The translations under genes and the position numbers were made by a program. Shown piece after piece: positions 34,466 to 42,552 of a stretch of DNA of 64,000 nucleotides. The DNA is taken from assembly GCA_029547805.1 (NCBI GenBank), contig JAKPOP010000017.1, positions 124,001 through 188,000 of the forward strand, in the 5' to 3' direction. Source of the stretch: Deltaproteobacteria bacterium. GTDB taxonomy: Bacteria; Myxococcota_A; UBA9042; DTJE01. The first letter of the stretch is position 1; each line of letters opens with the position of its first letter. The notes under the pieces were generated by a model. That model saw nothing but the letters and a program-made list of their open reading frames with translations, did not search any database and had not been told where the DNA came from.

Positions 34466-36405
34466 TTGCGCTCGCACTCGAACGTCCCGGTCACGGAGGC
34501 CTGGGTTGCACCGCCCTGGACATAGCCCAGGTACTTGCCCTGGGTGATGCGGTCGGCCTTCAGGTCGCAGACCTGGTTCTCGTTGGGCATGTCGACCAGG
34601 AGCGCCGTGCCCGACACCGAGAGTTCCGTGTCCATGCTGAGGTTGTTCAGGAAGGCGTCCACGAATCCGAACAGGAAGTCCACGGCGGTGTTGCACAGGT
34701 TCACGACGTCCTGCCGGGTCCCGCCGAACCACTCCACGATGTCTCCGAAGATCCCCCCGCCGATGCCGTTGCAGTCGAGCCAGAGGCGGGCGACCTCCTT
34801 GAGGCTGTGGGCCTTCCCCCCGGTGATGCCCGAGATGATGATCTCGTTGAGCACGTAGAGGACCAGTTTCCCGTAGTTCAACTTGATGGCGTGCTGGTTC
34901 ACGATCCACTTGTCGAAGTCGGCCACCACCGCCGTGAACTTGCCCCCCAGCAGGTCCGTCGGGAAGAGGGGGTCGTTGAGGGCCTCCAGGTCCAGGGCGA
35001 TGCGCCCGCAGGTCTCGTAGTCGGGGGACCGCGGGTCGCACCCGAACTTCCAGTAGAGGGCCAGGCCGTGCCAGTACTGGTCCCCCTGGGTCGTGTAGTC
35101 GTTGCCCAGTTTCGAGACCCGGAGGTCCGACATCATCTCCAGGTTCGTGATGGCCCCCATCATGTCGCCCCCGATCCGGAAGAAGTCCTGGATGAAGGCC
35201 GGCGAGTTGTGCAGGAGCCAGTCGGTCACGATCCGGGCCACCGCGTCCTTGAAGAGGTTGAACAGGGTATCGACGATCAGGCTGCCCAGCCACTGCTTGG
35301 CCAGTTCCTGGATCGTCTCGATGATGGTCAGTCCCGGGGTCTGGAAGAACTTGATCATCTCGGCCAGCACGCAGCAGACCGTCTTCCCCAGGTCCCCCAC
35401 CGTGGTCGTGCACTGGATGATGGTCGTGTCGCCGCCGGCGCACTGCTTGACCAGATTCGTGAAGTCGAAGTGGTCGATGCAGTCATAGCGGCCGGTGGGC
35501 GAGAGCACCGCCAGGTACATCTCCAATTTCAGGTCGTCGCAGGAGGAGGCCATCTGGGGCGAGATGTAGACCCCCTCGACGCAGGCCGACGCCACCACGC
35601 AGGGGGACCCCTTCCGGTGCCCCAGGGCGAAGACCGTGTAGCGTGTCTCGGCCGGGAGCCCCTCGATCCGGGCGGTCCCATAGAGGTTGGCCAGGGTCCG
35701 ATCCGCAATGACCGCCGAGTCCTCCGGGGCCCCCCGTTCCGGAGACAGCACGTCGCAGTCGTACACCGACGGCAGCAGGAAGATGTCCAGATCCACGAGC
35801 GCCGAGGCCGGCAGCGCGCCGTCGTAGGCCATCTGGATGTCCAGGCAGCCCACCGGGGCCCCCACCACCATCACGTCCAGGGACTTGGGCTCCGCGTCGC
35901 CGTCGGGCATCGAGACAGTGACCGTGTAGAGGCGATCGGGGATCATCCCGGCCCGGAACAGGTTGATTCCCATGCCGTTGGCATCGGTGGTCGTCCCCTG
36001 GCTCTCGAAGGAGGCATCCCCGTCATCGGCGTTGTTGCCCATCACGTCCCGGATGGCGGTGATGTCGTACTGGAGGTACACCCCCTCGGCAGGGCCGTTC
36101 CGCTGGTAGTCGATCGCCTTGGCCCGGATCGGGAGCGTCCCCCCGACCTTCAAGACCTCCGCCATCGTGGTGTCGTGGAGCAGCACGATCTCGTAGCGTC
36201 GCCCGACGAAGGGCCGGTCGGTGCCCAGGTCCCGGGTCGACGTCTCCTGGTCCATCGCGGGGACATCCTCAGGCTGGGCCAGGTCCACCGGGTACTGGAT
36301 GTCCAGCCGCCCGGGTCCCCCGCCGCCGCCACAGGAGGCTCCGGCGACGACCCCAAGTCCCAGCAACAGGATCCACGCGCGGCGAGGCGATTCGAACGCG
36401 GACAT
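34462..36405 (-). CDS. Large surface lipoprotein (647 aa)
   Basis: Lipoprotein with lipobox GASC (Cys25) followed by five Gly, then an Asp/Thr-rich linker that often marks export to the myxobacterial cell surface. Residues of about 75-270 look like two Ig-like or carboxypeptidase-regulatory beta domains (TLPIRAKAIDYQRNG; ARIEGLPAETRYTVFALG). The rest is helical, with many Trp, Cys and Leu (VTDWLLHNSPAFIQDFF). I do not recognise the family. ATG 36405 follows GAGGGG; the alternative at 36423 is a TTG. First gene of a three-gene set with the 191-residue lipoprotein and the PPC protein. Confidence 0.7.
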   Translation of the reverse strand: MSAFESPRRAWILLLGLGVVAGASCGGGGGPGRLDIQYPVDLAQPEDVPAMDQETSTRDLGTDRPFVGRRYEIVLLHDTTMAEVLKVGGTLPIRAKAIDYQRNGPAEGVYLQYDITAIRDVMGNNADDGDASFESQGTTTDANGMGINLFRAGMIPDRLYTVTVSMPDGDAEPKSLDVMVVGAPVGCLDIQMAYDGALPASALVDLDIFLLPSVYDCDVLSPERGAPEDSAVIADRTLANLYGTARIEGLPAETRYTVFALGHRKGSPCVVASACVEGVYISPQMASSCDDLKLEMYLAVLSPTGRYDCIDHFDFTNLVKQCAGGDTTIIQCTTTVGDLGKTVCCVLAEMIKFFQTPGLTIIETIQELAKQWLGSLIVDTLFNLFKDAVARIVTDWLLHNSPAFIQDFFRIGGDMMGAITNLEMMSDLRVSKLGNDYTTQGDQYWHGLALYWKFGCDPRSPDYETCGRIALDLEALNDPLFPTDLLGGKFTAVVADFDKWIVNQHAIKLNYGKLVLYVLNEIIISGITGGKAHSLKEVARLWLDCNGIGGGIFGDIVEWFGGTRQDVVNLCNTAVDFLFGFVDAFLNNLSMDTELSVSGTALLVDMPNENQVCDLKADRITQGKYLGYVQGGATQASVTGTFECERK

Positions 36406-36489
36406 GGGGGGTCCCCTCTTCAACCGAAGTCAGTATATCGAAAGGACGAAAAAATGGGGAGGGGACCGACCGGCCGGCCGTCGCCTCGA

Positions 36490-36517
36490 TTGACAGGGGC
36501 CCCCTCCTTCGGATAAT
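36490..36517 (+). promoter_or_regulatory. Promoter of the nuoB-BMC-T3 pair
   Basis: TTGACA (36490-36495), 16 bp, GATAAT (36512-36517). Same spacing and boxes as the promoter at 7111-7138. The ATG at 36516 overlaps the -10, so translation must begin downstream, at 36552. Confidence 0.75.
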
Positions 36518-36551
36518 GAGCGAGGCCGACGGGCAGCCACCGGGAGGAGGC

Positions 36552-37031
36552 ATGGGCGATTCCCAGGACACCGTGCAGGAAGGCTTCTTCACCTCGACGG
36601 TCCGGGCGGCCATCAACTGGGGGCGCCAGTACTCCCTCTTCCAGTACCCCTTCGTGACGGCCTGCTGCGGCATGGAGTACATGTCCGTCAACTGCGCCCA
36701 CTTCGACATCTCCCGGTTCGGCGCCGAGATCCCGCGGTTCTCGCCCCGGCAGAGCGACCTTCTCTGGGTGGTGGGCACCGTGACCCACAAGAACGGGCCG
36801 GTGCTCCGGCGGGTCTGGGAGCAGATGTGCGACCCGAAGTGGGTCATCTCCTTCGGGGTCTGCGCCTCCAGCGGCGGCTTCTACGACAACTACGCGGCGA
36901 TCCCGGGCATCGACCATGTGATCCCGGTGGACGTCTACATCCCGGGCTGCCCCCCGCGCCCGGAGCAGGTGATGGACGGCCTCATGCTGCTCATGGAGAA
37001 GGTGCGGAAGGGCCCGTTGATGATTCGCTAG
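36552..37031 (+). CDS. nuoB: NADH-quinone oxidoreductase subunit B
   Basis: 159 residues. The Complex I peripheral-arm subunit that carries the last iron-sulfur cluster (N2) before quinone. The four ligands are present as Cys38-Cys39 (TACCGME), Cys104 (FGVCASSGG) and Cys133 (IPGCPPRPE). ATG 36552 is chosen because GGAGGAGG lies just upstream and the longer start at 36516 falls in the promoter -10 box. No other nuo gene is adjacent, so Complex I is encoded in pieces or this copy serves another complex. It is followed after 28 bp by a microcompartment shell gene. Confidence 0.93.
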   Translation: MGDSQDTVQEGFFTSTVRAAINWGRQYSLFQYPFVTACCGMEYMSVNCAHFDISRFGAEIPRFSPRQSDLLWVVGTVTHKNGPVLRRVWEQMCDPKWVISFGVCASSGGFYDNYAAIPGIDHVIPVDVYIPGCPPRPEQVMDGLMLLMEKVRKGPLMIR

Positions 37032-37059
37032 GGCCCGGGCACCCCAAGGAGAGACGACG

Positions 37060-37707
37060 ATGCAGCGACCGATCGAGTTGCGGACCTTCACGCTGATCGA
37101 CGACATGCAGCCGCAACTGGCATCCTTTCTGGCGACCGTGGCCCGGGGGTTCCTGCCGCTGGAACACCAGGCGGCCCTCTTCGTCGAGATCGAGCCGGCG
37201 CTGCAGGTCAACCGGCTGCTGGACGTGGCCCTCAAGCGCACCGCCGTGATCCCCGGCATGCAGGTCATCGAGCGGGCCTACGGCATGATCGAGGTCCACC
37301 ACGACGACCAGGGCCAGGTCCGGGAGGCCGGCAAGGCCATCCTGGACTTCCTGGGCATGGAGGAGACCGACCGCCTGACGCCACGGATTGCCTCCCACCA
37401 GTTCATCACCGGGATCGACAACTACCAGACGCACCTGATCAACCGGATGCGCCACGGCCAGTTCCTGCTGGAGAACGAGACCCTCTACATCCTGGAGGTC
37501 CACCCGGCGGCCTACGCCGCCATCGCGGCCAACGAGGCCGAGAAGGCGGCCCCCATCAACCTGCTGGAACTGGAGACCTTCGGGGCCTTCGGGCGCGTCT
37601 ACCTGGGCGGCACCGAGGAGCCCATCCGGGAAGCGGCCTCCGCGATCGAACGGACGCTGAAATCGATCGCAGGGCGTCCCAACGCCGGGAAGTCGCTGGT
37701 CTACTGA
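37060..37707 (+). CDS. BMC-T3 double-stacking tandem shell protein (satellite)
   Basis: 215 residues, a tandem BMC protein of the CsoS1D-like class and a paralogue of BMC-T2 at 27152. Shared motifs are LRTFTLIDDMQPQLASFL, MQVIERAYGMIEVHHDD (the Glu-Arg pore-gate pair) and LINRMRHGQFLLENETLYIL, where T2 has LINRNSQG. The wording [19 protein letters not shown] is close to my memory of H. ochraceum BMC-T3 (Hoch_3341), which is also encoded away from its main locus. It shares the nuoB promoter. The C-terminal tail (NAGKSLVY) is unmatched. Confidence 0.92.
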   Translation: MQRPIELRTFTLIDDMQPQLASFLATVARGFLPLEHQAALFVEIEPALQVNRLLDVALKRTAVIPGMQVIERAYGMIEVHHDDQGQVREAGKAILDFLGMEETDRLTPRIASHQFITGIDNYQTHLINRMRHGQFLLENETLYILEVHPAAYAAIAANEAEKAAPINLLELETFGAFGRVYLGGTEEPIREAASAIERTLKSIAGRPNAGKSLVY

Positions 37708-37816
37708 CGTCGCTGCCCCGAGTCCCCGGCGCCCCTTGCCAAGGGAACCGCCGCGCCCCACTATCTGGACGCCCTGTCCAACAGGCAGGTTCCAGGACAT
37801 CACACAGGAGGTTCCG

Positions 37817-38392
37817 ATGGCCTACACGGCAACAAACTACGATCATCTGCTGGGCATGGAGGGCTTCTCGGAGGCCCTGCTCAAGAACCACTTCACCCTC
37901 TACAACGGCTACGTCACGAACACGAACAAACTGGCCGAGATGCTGGACGCCCTGGTCCGGGAGGGGAAGTTCGGCCCGGACTACGCGGAGTTGCGGCGCC
38001 GGTTCGGCTGGGAGTGGAACGGCATGCGGCTCCACGAGTACTACTTCGACAACCTGGGCGGCGCCGGCCGCGGCGGTCCGGGGCCGGCGTTCACCGCCGC
38101 GGTGGAGAAGACCTGGGGTTCCTTCGAGAACTGGAAGCGGGAGTTCGACGCCATCGGCACGATGCGGGGCATCGGGTGGGTGGTCCTCTACCAGGACGAG
38201 ACCACGGGGCACCTGTTCAACCTCTGGATCAACGAGCACGACGCCGGCCACGCCGCCGGGGCCCGGCCGATCCTGGTGATGGACGTCTTCGAGCACGCCT
38301 TCATGCTGGACTACGGCCTCAAGCGGGCCGACTACGTGGCGGCCTTCTGGAAGAACGTGAACTGGGCCACGGTGGAGGGTCGCCTCCGGTAA
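37817..38392 (+). CDS. Iron/manganese-family superoxide dismutase, atypical
   Basis: 191 residues. Metal ligands are in place: His25 (LKNHFTLYNGYV), His73 (MRLHEYYFDNLGG), Asp156 and His160 (DVFEHAFMLDYG). Several normally fixed residues differ: DVWEH is DVFEH, and the usual NHxFxWxxL at the second His is RLHEYYFDNL. It should still bind Fe or Mn and convert superoxide to peroxide. ATG 37817 follows CAGGAGG. A weak promoter (TTGCCA 37736, TATCTG 37762) may lie upstream. Probably an own transcription unit after BMC-T3. Confidence 0.88.
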   Translation: MAYTATNYDHLLGMEGFSEALLKNHFTLYNGYVTNTNKLAEMLDALVREGKFGPDYAELRRRFGWEWNGMRLHEYYFDNLGGAGRGGPGPAFTAAVEKTWGSFENWKREFDAIGTMRGIGWVVLYQDETTGHLFNLWINEHDAGHAAGARPILVMDVFEHAFMLDYGLKRADYVAAFWKNVNWATVEGRLR

Positions 38393-38558
38393 CGGCCTCG
38401 ACCTGCCGCGCCGGTCCCGCTGCTTCCCCGGAATGACTCCATCGTTTCCTGCCGGCCCATGCCCGAGGACCGCCCGCTCGCCAGCACGCATGACCCGGGA
38501 GCGCACACGCCCCCCGGCGGCTTGACGCCGTGCGGTCCCCTCCCGCAGGATCGGCCCC

Positions 38559-40169
38559 ATGAGGGCGCTGCGGCACGGGATCGAGGAGGCGTTCCGGCGG
38601 CAGGCCCAGGGGACCCTGGCTCCGGTCGCCCTCCTCGCCCTGGCCTGTCTGGCGGCCTACGGCGGATCCCTGGCCAACGGGTTCGTGCTCGACGACCACC
38701 AGGCCATCCTGGACAACCCCCTGGTGATGGACCCGGGCCGGGCCCTGGAGGCCTTCTCCCACCGCTGGCAGGTGGACAGCGACGCCTACCGCGTCTATCG
38801 GCCCCTGACGACGATCACGCTGGCGTTGCAGCGGGCCCTCCACGGACCGCAGGCCCCCTGGTTCCATGCCGGAAACCTCCTGCTCCACCTCGGGGCCTGC
38901 CTGGCGGTCCTCGCCCTGGGACGCGTGCTGTGGCCGGATCGTCGTCTCGCGGCGCTGTTGGGGGCCCTGCTCTTCGCGGTGCACCCGCTGCACTCCGACG
39001 CGGTGTCGTCCATCGCAAACCGGTCCGAGGTCCTGGCCACGACGTTCTCGATCCTGGCCTTTCTGGCCTTCCGGCGCTGGCTCCTCGGGGGGCGCCGGCC
39101 CTTCCTGCTGGCGACCTCCGTGGCCTGGTTCGCGGGCCTGCTGGCCAAGGAGAGCGCGGGCCCCCTGCTGGTCTTCACTGGTCTCTGGCTGCTGCCCCGG
39201 GACCACCGAGGCCGCCCCCTGGGGCCCGCCATCGGGGGATTCCTGGCGGCCTTCCTGCCGTCACTGGCGGCGGCCATCGCCCTGCGGATCCATGCCCTGG
39301 GCGGGACCATCGACCCGGGTCCCCTGCACTACTTCGCCGGAGTCCCCTGGGGCACGACCATCTGGACCTGGCTGTCGATCATGGGGCGCTACCTGTGGTT
39401 GATGGTGGTTCCGCACCCCCTCTCCACCGACTACTCCTACGAGTCGATCCCCCTCGTCTCCTCCCCCTGGGACCTCGGCGCGGCGTGGGGGGTCCTGGCC
39501 CTCGGGGCGGTCCTGGCCGCAACGCCCTGGCTGTTGACCCGGGACGACCCGGACCGTCGATCCGCCGGCTGGGCCCTGGCCTGGACCGCAGTGTTCCTGC
39601 TGCCGGCCACCCATCTGGTGCCCCTGATGATCCCGATGGCGGAACGACTGGCCTACGGGGCCAGCGTCGGAGTGCACCTCCTGGGCGGGCTGGGTCTGGC
39701 CTGGGTCTGGCACGCCCGAAGACGCACCGCCCCGGTCCTCGTGATGGGACTCCTGCTGCTGCTGGCCGCGGCGACGGCCATCCGGGACCGGGACTGGCGC
39801 GACGACCGGACCATCGCCATGGCGACCCTCCGGGTCTTCCCCCGGAATGCCCTGATGTGGGCGAATCTGGGCATGGCCCGAGCCCGGGAAGGGGACGGAC
39901 CGGGGGCCGTCTTGGCGATGCATCGGGCCATCGAGATCGCCCCGGCCAAGTGGGAGTTCCGCCTCGCCCTGGCCCGGCTGCTGCACGACTCGGGGCTGCA
40001 CCAGGACGAGGCGGACGTCCTGTTCAACGGCCTGGCGTTCGTGCCCCGGACCGAGGACCGCCTGGCCCGGACCTGCGAGGCCTATCGGGAGGTCCGCCCG
40101 ACCCTGGCCCCGGAGGATTGTCGAGGCCGCCTGCTGCAGCGGCAGCATCCCCTCTCGGGGCCGCCCTGA
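38559..40169 (+). CDS. TMTC-like membrane glycosyltransferase with TPR tail
   Basis: 536 residues with about ten membrane spans and a C-terminal soluble part with TPR-like helices (NALMWANLGMARAREGDG, VLAMHRAIEIAP). The acidic first loop (VLDDHQAILDNPLV), YRPLTTITLALQRALHG, HPLHSDAVSSIANRSE and HPLSTDYSYESIPL are the motifs of the TMTC/DUF1736 branch of the GT-C superfamily. In animals TMTCs O-mannosylate cadherins; bacterial roles are unknown. The TPR part is short (about three repeats). No neighbour explains the acceptor. Confidence 0.8.
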   Translation: MRALRHGIEEAFRRQAQGTLAPVALLALACLAAYGGSLANGFVLDDHQAILDNPLVMDPGRALEAFSHRWQVDSDAYRVYRPLTTITLALQRALHGPQAPWFHAGNLLLHLGACLAVLALGRVLWPDRRLAALLGALLFAVHPLHSDAVSSIANRSEVLATTFSILAFLAFRRWLLGGRRPFLLATSVAWFAGLLAKESAGPLLVFTGLWLLPRDHRGRPLGPAIGGFLAAFLPSLAAAIALRIHALGGTIDPGPLHYFAGVPWGTTIWTWLSIMGRYLWLMVVPHPLSTDYSYESIPLVSSPWDLGAAWGVLALGAVLAATPWLLTRDDPDRRSAGWALAWTAVFLLPATHLVPLMIPMAERLAYGASVGVHLLGGLGLAWVWHARRRTAPVLVMGLLLLLAAATAIRDRDWRDDRTIAMATLRVFPRNALMWANLGMARAREGDGPGAVLAMHRAIEIAPAKWEFRLALARLLHDSGLHQDEADVLFNGLAFVPRTEDRLARTCEAYREVRPTLAPEDCRGRLLQRQHPLSGPP

Positions 40170-40224
40170 AGACGTGGCCCGGGCTGAACGCTCCTGGGTC
40201 GAAACCCGAGACGAACCCAACCGG

Positions 40225-40253
40225 TTGTGCAGACCCGGCTTTTTCTCTATCCT
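40225..40253 (+). promoter_or_regulatory. Candidate promoter of the MopE-like gene
   Basis: TTGTGC (40225-40230), 17 bp, TATCCT (40248-40253), in a locally T-rich stretch. Start expected near 40260, only about 19 bases from ATG 40279. Confidence 0.4.
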
Positions 40254-40278
40254 ACAGTCGCACTTGGGGGGGAGTTCC

Positions 40279-41832
40279 ATGTCTCGCGCATCCTTCCGGC
40301 TTGGTGGTCTGTTGCTCTCGGGACTGCTCGCCTGCGGCGGCAGCAACGGCTCTGAACCGGGAATCGACCCGGGCCCCGGCAGGGACCTCGGAGTCCAGGA
40401 CCTGGGCATCGACGAGCGGTCGGACCTGGAATCGGACGAGGGGCGGGACCTGCCCCTTGCGGACGAGGGCACCACGGCGGAGGAGGACGTCCCGCCAGAG
40501 CCCGGGGAGTTCGGCTATCCGTGCACCGACAACGCCCAGTGCAACTCGGGGTTCTGCGTCGAGTCCCCCCGGGGCCGGATCTGCACGAAGACCTGCGTGG
40601 AGAATTGCCCCGCAGACTGGACGTGCAAGACCATCAGCATCGGCGGCGAGCCCATCTCGATCTGCACGCCCCTGTTCCTGACCCTCTGCGACCCCTGCCT
40701 CCAGACCAAGGATTGCAACAGCGACTTCACCGGCGGGACGGCCCTGTGCATCGACCGGGGGACCAACGGGAAGTTCTGCGGCGCCGACTGCCAGGGGGAC
40801 GGGCGCTGTCCCCAGGGCTACGTCTGCCAGGACGTCAAGGAACCCTCCGGCGGCACGGCCCGGCAGTGCGTCCCGGAGAACGACGGCGAGTGCCAGTGCT
40901 CCGGCAGGGCCATCACGCTGGGCCTCCAGACCGAGTGCTTCCGGGCCAACGACCAGGGAATCTGCACGGGGGTCCGGCGGTGCCTGATCAACGGTCTGAC
41001 GGACTGCGACGCCCGGACGCCGGCGTCCGAGTTGTGCAACGGCATCGACGACGACTGCAACGGGCTCACCGACGAGTTGCAGGGCAAGTTCCCCTGCACC
41101 CGCCAGAACGAGTTCGGGACCTGCATGGGCCAGGGAGACTGCATCCAGGGGGCCATCGCCAACTGCGACGCCCGAGTGCCCACCCGAGAGACCTGCAACG
41201 GCATGGACGACAACTGCGACGGCCAGACCGACGAAGGACTCTGCTACGACGGCAACCCCTGCACGAAGGACTTCTGCGACCCCGGCTCCCTGGAGTGCGT
41301 CTTCGAACCCTACCAGGGCCCCTGCGATGACCTGAACCCCTGCACGATCAACGACTACTGCGATGCCTCCGGCATCTGCAAGGGCGGCACCCAGAAGAAC
41401 TGCGACGATGGCAACCCCTGCACCGACGACTTCTGCGACCCGGGAAGCGGGACCTGTATGCACAACAACAACACGCGCCCCTGCGAGGACGGCAACCCCT
41501 GCACGATCAACGACTACTGCAGCAACGGGTCCTGCATCTCGGGACCCCTGAAGGACTGCACCGACGACAACATCTGCACGATCAACGAGCGGTGCGACCC
41601 CAAGACCGGCACCTGCACCTCCACCCCCAACAACGGCGCTCCCTGTGACGACAACAACGGGTGCACGGTCAACGACACCTGCTCGGGAGGCAAGTGCGTT
41701 ACAGGGGGCGACTGGTGCGACGCCCAGGGAGTCGTCTGCGTCCCCACGCCGCCCCAGATCGGCTGTCTCGCCGTGAAGTGCGTCCTGATTCCCCTTGTCG
41801 AACTTCCCTCCTGTCCCTGCATCTGCGGGTGA
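40279..41832 (+). CDS. MopE-like Cys-rich surface lipoprotein
   Basis: 517 residues. Lipobox GLLAC (Cys19), then a long Asp/Glu-rich linker, then about 60 Cys. Two CNGIDDDCNGLTDE / CNGMDDNCDGQTDE motifs are the putative metal-binding repeats found in MopE and many myxobacterial surface proteins. The C-terminal half has five repeats of the C-D-D-G-N-P-C-T-x-D-x-C type, spaced about 35 residues. It probably sits on the outer surface and may bind metal ions through acidic loops and disulfides. No proteolytic-sorting tail (MYXO-CTERM) is seen; it ends CPCICG. Start ATG 40279 follows GGGGGGGAG. Confidence 0.85.
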   Translation: MSRASFRLGGLLLSGLLACGGSNGSEPGIDPGPGRDLGVQDLGIDERSDLESDEGRDLPLADEGTTAEEDVPPEPGEFGYPCTDNAQCNSGFCVESPRGRICTKTCVENCPADWTCKTISIGGEPISICTPLFLTLCDPCLQTKDCNSDFTGGTALCIDRGTNGKFCGADCQGDGRCPQGYVCQDVKEPSGGTARQCVPENDGECQCSGRAITLGLQTECFRANDQGICTGVRRCLINGLTDCDARTPASELCNGIDDDCNGLTDELQGKFPCTRQNEFGTCMGQGDCIQGAIANCDARVPTRETCNGMDDNCDGQTDEGLCYDGNPCTKDFCDPGSLECVFEPYQGPCDDLNPCTINDYCDASGICKGGTQKNCDDGNPCTDDFCDPGSGTCMHNNNTRPCEDGNPCTINDYCSNGSCISGPLKDCTDDNICTINERCDPKTGTCTSTPNNGAPCDDNNGCTVNDTCSGGKCVTGGDWCDAQGVVCVPTPPQIGCLAVKCVLIPLVELPSCPCICG

Positions 41833-41867
41833 CCATCTCCGGAGGACTCCCCGCGGGAATGACCGTG

Positions 41868-41892
41868 GCCGGTCGGGTGTTCTCCGACCGGC
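41868..41892 (+). other. Stem-loop between the MopE-like and sigma genes
   Basis: Nine-base stem GCCGGTCGG / CCGACCGGC with a seven-base loop (GTGTTCT), ending seven bases before the GGAGG of the sigma gene. No T-run follows, so it is not a classic terminator. Could be an operator or a translation-control hairpin. Confidence 0.45.
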
Positions 41893-41907
41893 TGGTGGAG
41901 GTTCCCG

Positions 41908-42552
41908 ATGTGGCCCTTCCATGACGCAGACCGACGAAGGCGCTTCGAGCGCGAGGCCCTGCCTCACCTGGATGCCTGCTATCGCTTCGCCCTGGCCCTG
42001 ACCCGCGACGCCGCCGAGGCGGACGACCTGGTCCAGGAGACGATGCTGCGGGCATTCCGGGCCTTCGACTCCTACACCGAGGGGACCCGCTGCAAGGCCT
42101 GGCTCTTCCGGATCCTCAAGAACGTCTTCTTGAACCGCCGCCGGACCGATGGCCGGGAGGTGGACCTGGAGGAGTCCCTGGGCGCCATCCAGGAACTGGG
42201 ATGGGAGGACCGGCCGTTCTATCGCTCTCCCGAGGATGCGGTCCTCCTGGCCGCCACCCGGGACCGGATCGAGGAGGCCCTGGGACGCATGCCCCGGGAC
42301 TTCCGGGAGGCGGTGGTGCTGGCCGACGTGGAGGGTCTCTCCTATCAGGAGATCGCTGAGGTGATGGGGACCCCCATCGGGACCGTGATGTCCCGGATCC
42401 ACCGAGGACGCAGGATGCTCCGGTCGCTGCTCGGGGAGTCACTGGGCATCCTCCAGGAGACACTGCAGGAGCGCCCCCACGAGGCGCCGAACCGGGGGCC
42501 GGGCCAGGTCATCCCCCTGGTTGCCACGCGGGAGGGACGCCATGACCTGTGA
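41908..42552 (+). CDS. ECF-type RNA polymerase sigma factor
   Basis: 214 residues with sigma region 2 (ALTRDAAEADDLVQETMLRAFRAF, about 30-54) and region 4 (RMPRDFREAVVLADVEGLSYQEIAEVMGTPIGTVMSRIHRGRRML). Regions 1 and 3 are absent, as in ECF factors. ATG 41908 follows GGAGG. It overlaps the next gene, the anti-sigma factor, by 11 bp, a usual pairing. The promoter it recognises is not known. The C-terminal 30 residues (RPHEAPNRGPGQV) are extra. Confidence 0.93.
   Translation: MWPFHDADRRRRFEREALPHLDACYRFALALTRDAAEADDLVQETMLRAFRAFDSYTEGTRCKAWLFRILKNVFLNRRRTDGREVDLEESLGAIQELGWEDRPFYRSPEDAVLLAATRDRIEEALGRMPRDFREAVVLADVEGLSYQEIAEVMGTPIGTVMSRIHRGRRMLRSLLGESLGILQETLQERPHEAPNRGPGQVIPLVATREGRHDL

Noticed and set aside
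36516-36551. Longer NuoB N-terminus from ATG 36516
   Set aside because: The ATG lies in the -10 box of a strong promoter, so it would not be in the transcript.
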